From CAZDSS01 sp964508185 (lineage in GTDB: Bacteria > Pseudomonadota > Alphaproteobacteria > Sphingomonadales > Govanellaceae): DNA of 7,277 nt. A program made the translations under genes and the position numbers. The notes under the pieces were generated by a model. That model was not told where the DNA came from and did no database searches. It saw only the letters and a program-made list of their open reading frames with translations. Below, piece by piece: positions 5,159 through 7,277 of this stretch. How positions within the stretch are numbered: position 1 is the stretch's first letter; each line of letters opens with the position of its first letter. The stretch spans positions 1 to 7,277 of the forward strand of contig CAZDSS010000118.1 in the NCBI GenBank assembly GCA_964508185.1. Reading direction: 5' to 3'.

Positions 5159-7123
5159 ATGCGCAGTAAAGCCGCCACTTTCATCATGACCGCCATAACC
5201 TCGCTCCTTGTCGCTGCAGCGGCGGTGCCCGCGATGGCGCAGGGGCTGGAGCTCCGGCGTGTCTTTCTGTCCCAGGGTGGGGTCGCCTATTACGAGTTTG
5301 CGACCGAAGTGACGGATGCTGCGGAACTGACCCTGGACGTGCCGCGCGACCAGCTGGACGATATCCTGAAAAGCCTGGTGGTGTTCGACGATAAGGGGCG
5401 CGTGGGCAAGGTTTCGCTCGCGGGCGAAGCTCCGCTGTCCGAATATCTCCGCGGCCTGCCCTTTGACGAGGCGGCGCTGCATTCCTTCCCGGCGCTTCTT
5501 GCGAGCCTGCGGGGCGAGCGCGTGACGCTCGCCGGATCGCGGCAGATCACCGGACGCATCGCGGCGGTGGACGAAATCTTCTCCGGCGTGAACGGGGGCC
5601 CCGCGCGGCATCGTCTCACCATCCTCACCGATCAGGGGATGGAGCAGATCTTCCTGGATGAAGCCCAGCGGGTCACCTTCGCCGATCCCAAGCTCACCAG
5701 CGCCGTCAATGCGGCGCTCGACGCCGTCTCCAATCTCCGCCGCGGCGACAGCCGTCAGTTGAAGATCAACCATGACGGGCGCGGCAAGCGCCAGTTGCGC
5801 GTGGGCTATGTGGCCGCGGCGCCCTTGTGGAAGACCTCCTACCGGCTCAATCTCGCGAACGGCACGGGGCGGCTCCAGGGCTGGGCGATCCTCGAGAACT
5901 ATTCGGGCCATGACTGGAAGGATGTTGAACTGACGCTGGCCTCGGGCAATCCGGTCACCTTCCAGCAGGCCCTTTATCGCGCCTATTTCGTGCATCGTCC
6001 GGAAGTGCCGGTGGAGCTTTACGGTCGCATTCTGCCGCAGCCCGATCGTGGCGTCATGGATGAAGCGGCCATGGCGGAGCCCGCACCGGTGCTCCAGCGT
6101 TCGGCCAAGGGCTATGCCGCCGCCCCCGCCATGGCCGAGGCCCAGCGGATGGCCTCGACGGCGGACAGCGCGACCCAGATCACCTTCCGCCTGGACCGGC
6201 CCGTGACCCTCGCCGCCGGACAAAGCCTGATGCTGCCCATCGTCGATCAGGACGTTGCGGCGCGCCGGGTGGTGCAGATCGGCGCGACGCGTGAACCGCT
6301 CGCCGCCATCGCGCTCCGGAACGACAGCGCGACCGCGCTGCCGCCCGGCGTCTTCACGGTCTATGAGGCAGGGGCCCAGGGCGTCACCTATCTGGGCGAC
6401 GCACGGGTCATGGAAATGGCGCAGGGCGAGGAACGCCTCCTCGCCTTCGCGGCGGATTCCAAGGTCAAGGTCGGCGAGCGTTCGGACGTGACGCAGGACG
6501 TGGCCAGCGCCAGCATCAGCGACGGCATCCTGCGCATGGTCGAGGTGACCCGGCACCACCGCGCCCATGACGTCTCGACCCAGAAGGGCGAGTCGCGCCG
6601 CGTCATGGTGGAGCTTGCCGTCCCCGCCCACTGGAAGCTGGTGAGCCCCACCAAGGGCGCGCGGCGGACGGAAAACGGCTGGCGTCTTGAAGACGAGGTC
6701 GCGGGCGGCGCCAAGCGCATTATTGAGGCTGTGTTCGAGGAAGCGCGCAGCGAAACCTTCGCCCTTCTCGACATGGATGCGACCCTGATCGCCCGCTATC
6801 TGCGAAGCGGCGCGCTCGATGACGAGGCCCGCCGCGCCCTCCAGGCCGTTGGCGAGCGCAAGGAAATGGTGGCCGACGCCAGCCGCCGCCTCAAGACCAT
6901 CGAAACCGGCTACAACGACGCCGTGGCGGAGCAGGAGCGGTTGCGCGAAAGCGTCAAAAGCGTCACCGAAGGCAGCGATCTCGCCAAGCGCTACATGACC
7001 AAGCTCGGCGAACTGGAAGACCGCCTGGAACAGCTCGCCCGCGAGCGCCAGGAAGCCCGCCAGACCCTGAACGCCGCCGAGGAACAGCTCCGGACTTTCG
7101 TCCGGGGCCTCAAGATCGGCTAG
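5159..7123 (+). CDS. Exported DUF4139 domain protein with C-terminal coiled coil
   Basis: This is a 654-residue protein with no assigned enzymatic function. Residues 1-27 are a signal peptide (positive start, hydrophobic core TAITSLLVAAAAV, cleavage AMA|Q), so it is probably periplasmic. Residues 28-200 form an N-terminal region beginning LELRRVFLSQGGVAYYEF. A DUF4139-like core starts near Trp224 (WKTSYRLNL), followed by LQGWAILENYSGHDWKDVELTLASG. An Ala/Met/Pro-rich low-complexity stretch at about 300-340 interrupts this core before it resumes to about 545. Residues 560-650 are rich in charged heptads (Glu, Arg, Lys, Leu) and should form a long coiled coil. MuiA-type DUF4139 proteins instead carry their coiled coil towards the N-terminus, so the architecture differs. 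The start has AGGA 9 nt upstream. The stop lies in the CTAG shared with the convergent FAD-oxidase gene. A role in envelope structure or protein-protein contact is inferred only. Confidence 0.85.
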   Translation: MRSKAATFIMTAITSLLVAAAAVPAMAQGLELRRVFLSQGGVAYYEFATEVTDAAELTLDVPRDQLDDILKSLVVFDDKGRVGKVSLAGEAPLSEYLRGLPFDEAALHSFPALLASLRGERVTLAGSRQITGRIAAVDEIFSGVNGGPARHRLTILTDQGMEQIFLDEAQRVTFADPKLTSAVNAALDAVSNLRRGDSRQLKINHDGRGKRQLRVGYVAAAPLWKTSYRLNLANGTGRLQGWAILENYSGHDWKDVELTLASGNPVTFQQALYRAYFVHRPEVPVELYGRILPQPDRGVMDEAAMAEPAPVLQRSAKGYAAAPAMAEAQRMASTADSATQITFRLDRPVTLAAGQSLMLPIVDQDVAARRVVQIGATREPLAAIALRNDSATALPPGVFTVYEAGAQGVTYLGDARVMEMAQGEERLLAFAADSKVKVGERSDVTQDVASASISDGILRMVEVTRHHRAHDVSTQKGESRRVMVELAVPAHWKLVSPTKGARRTENGWRLEDEVAGGAKRIIEAVFEEARSETFALLDMDATLIARYLRSGALDDEARRALQAVGERKEMVADASRRLKTIETGYNDAVAEQERLRESVKSVTEGSDLAKRYMTKLGELEDRLEQLARERQEARQTLNAAEEQLRTFVRGLKIG

Positions 7124-7277
7124 AGGATACGCCCGCGGTTCAGGATGCCGTTGGGATCAAGCGCCGCCTTGATGCGGCGCATGAGATCGAGGGCGACGGG
7201 TGATTTGTAGTGCGCGAGCTCGTCGCGCTTGAGGCGGCCGATGCCGTGCTCGGCGCTGATGGAGCCGCCGAAGGCCA
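7120..7277 (-). CDS. FAD-linked oxidase C-terminal fragment (GlcD / D-2-hydroxyacid dehydrogenase type), partial
   Basis: Only the last 51 codons lie in the window; the gene continues past position 7277. The minus strand encodes AFGGSISAEHGIGRLKRDEL..., then MRRIKAALDPNGILNRGRIL and a stop at 7120-7122. The SAEHGIG motif and the ALDPNGILN ending are diagnostic of the C-terminal domain of FAD-linked oxidases of the GlcD, D-lactate and D-2-hydroxyglutarate dehydrogenase group. In that group the His of EHGIG is at the active site. The family usually ends NPGK/R-[VI]-[LF]; here the Pro is replaced by Arg (NRGRIL). Which 2-hydroxyacid is used cannot be read from this fragment. It is convergent with the DUF4139 gene, and the two stop codons overlap. 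Confidence 0.9.
   Translation of the reverse strand, partial: AFGGSISAEHGIGRLKRDELAHYKSPVALDLMRRIKAALDPNGILNRGRIL
7161..7180. repeat. GC-rich inverted repeat inside the FAD-oxidase gene, just past the DUF4139 stop
   Basis: GCGCCGC (7161-7167) and GCGGCGC (7174-7180) form a perfect 7-bp stem with a 6-base loop, 38 bp after the DUF4139 stop. No T-run follows on either strand, so it is not a canonical intrinsic terminator. It may simply reflect the Arg-Arg and Ala-Ala codons of the oxidase. It could still slow or protect the 3' end of the convergent transcript. Confidence 0.3.

Noticed and set aside
5144..6631. 495-codon open frame on the minus strand opposite the DUF4139 gene
   Set aside because: Its composition is Arg/His/Gly-rich with no recognisable motif, while the plus-strand gene has a signal peptide, domain and good start. 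It is a GC-driven antisense shadow.
7161..7180. Hairpin after the DUF4139 gene as an intrinsic terminator
   Set aside because: It has a 7-bp GC stem but no following T-run on either strand, and it lies wholly within oxidase coding sequence.

Overview
The window is GC-rich DNA and reads as a chromosomal fragment of an alphaproteobacterium, most probably sphingomonad-like. The reasons are the style of the TonB-dependent receptor (signal peptide, then an EIVVTAQKREQNLQDV start to the plug), the abundance of GCC/CTG/GGC codons, and the DUF4139 protein. This lineage call is an inference from resemblance; there is no rRNA or marker gene here to prove it.

Layout. (1) Positions 1-1999, minus strand: a short-chain dehydrogenase/reductase (SDR) followed 67 bp downstream by a TonB-dependent receptor (TBDR). 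The receptor frame is broken by a TAG at 13-15, although the next visible codons still read as receptor (F-L-D-I). (2) Positions 2000-2157: an AT-rich divergent promoter region with a TTGTGA-N7-TCACAA dyad and two facing promoter-like elements. (3) Positions 2158-4522, plus strand: a GMC-family FAD alcohol oxidase/dehydrogenase and, 25 bp later, a stand-alone class I glutamine amidotransferase with an intact Cys-His-Glu triad. (4) Positions 4471-4968, minus strand: a GNAT acetyltransferase whose 3' end overlaps the amidotransferase gene tail-to-tail by 52 bp. (5) Positions 4969-5158: a second divergent intergenic region. (6) Positions 5159-7123, plus strand: an exported DUF4139 protein with a C-terminal coiled coil. 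(7) Positions 7120-7277, minus strand: the C-terminal 51 residues of a GlcD-like FAD-linked oxidase, whose stop codon shares the palindrome CTAG with the stop of the DUF4139 gene.

How the genes may work together. The divergent block SDR-TBDR // GMC-amidotransferase looks like a small catabolic locus. The receptor would take a scarce or bulky substrate across the outer membrane, the GMC flavoenzyme would oxidise an alcohol, and the SDR would carry out a further NAD-linked oxidation or reduction. The amidotransferase-fold protein might cleave a gamma-glutamyl or amide bond. No substrate can be named from sequence alone, and no regulator gene lies in the window. The GNAT, DUF4139 and FAD-oxidase genes look like unrelated neighbours.

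I see no RNA gene, CRISPR array, insertion sequence or convincing intrinsic terminator, and no clearly novel multi-gene system. The points most worth a second look are the amber codon in the receptor, the divergent operator region, the GMC-amidotransferase pairing, and the shared CTAG stop.
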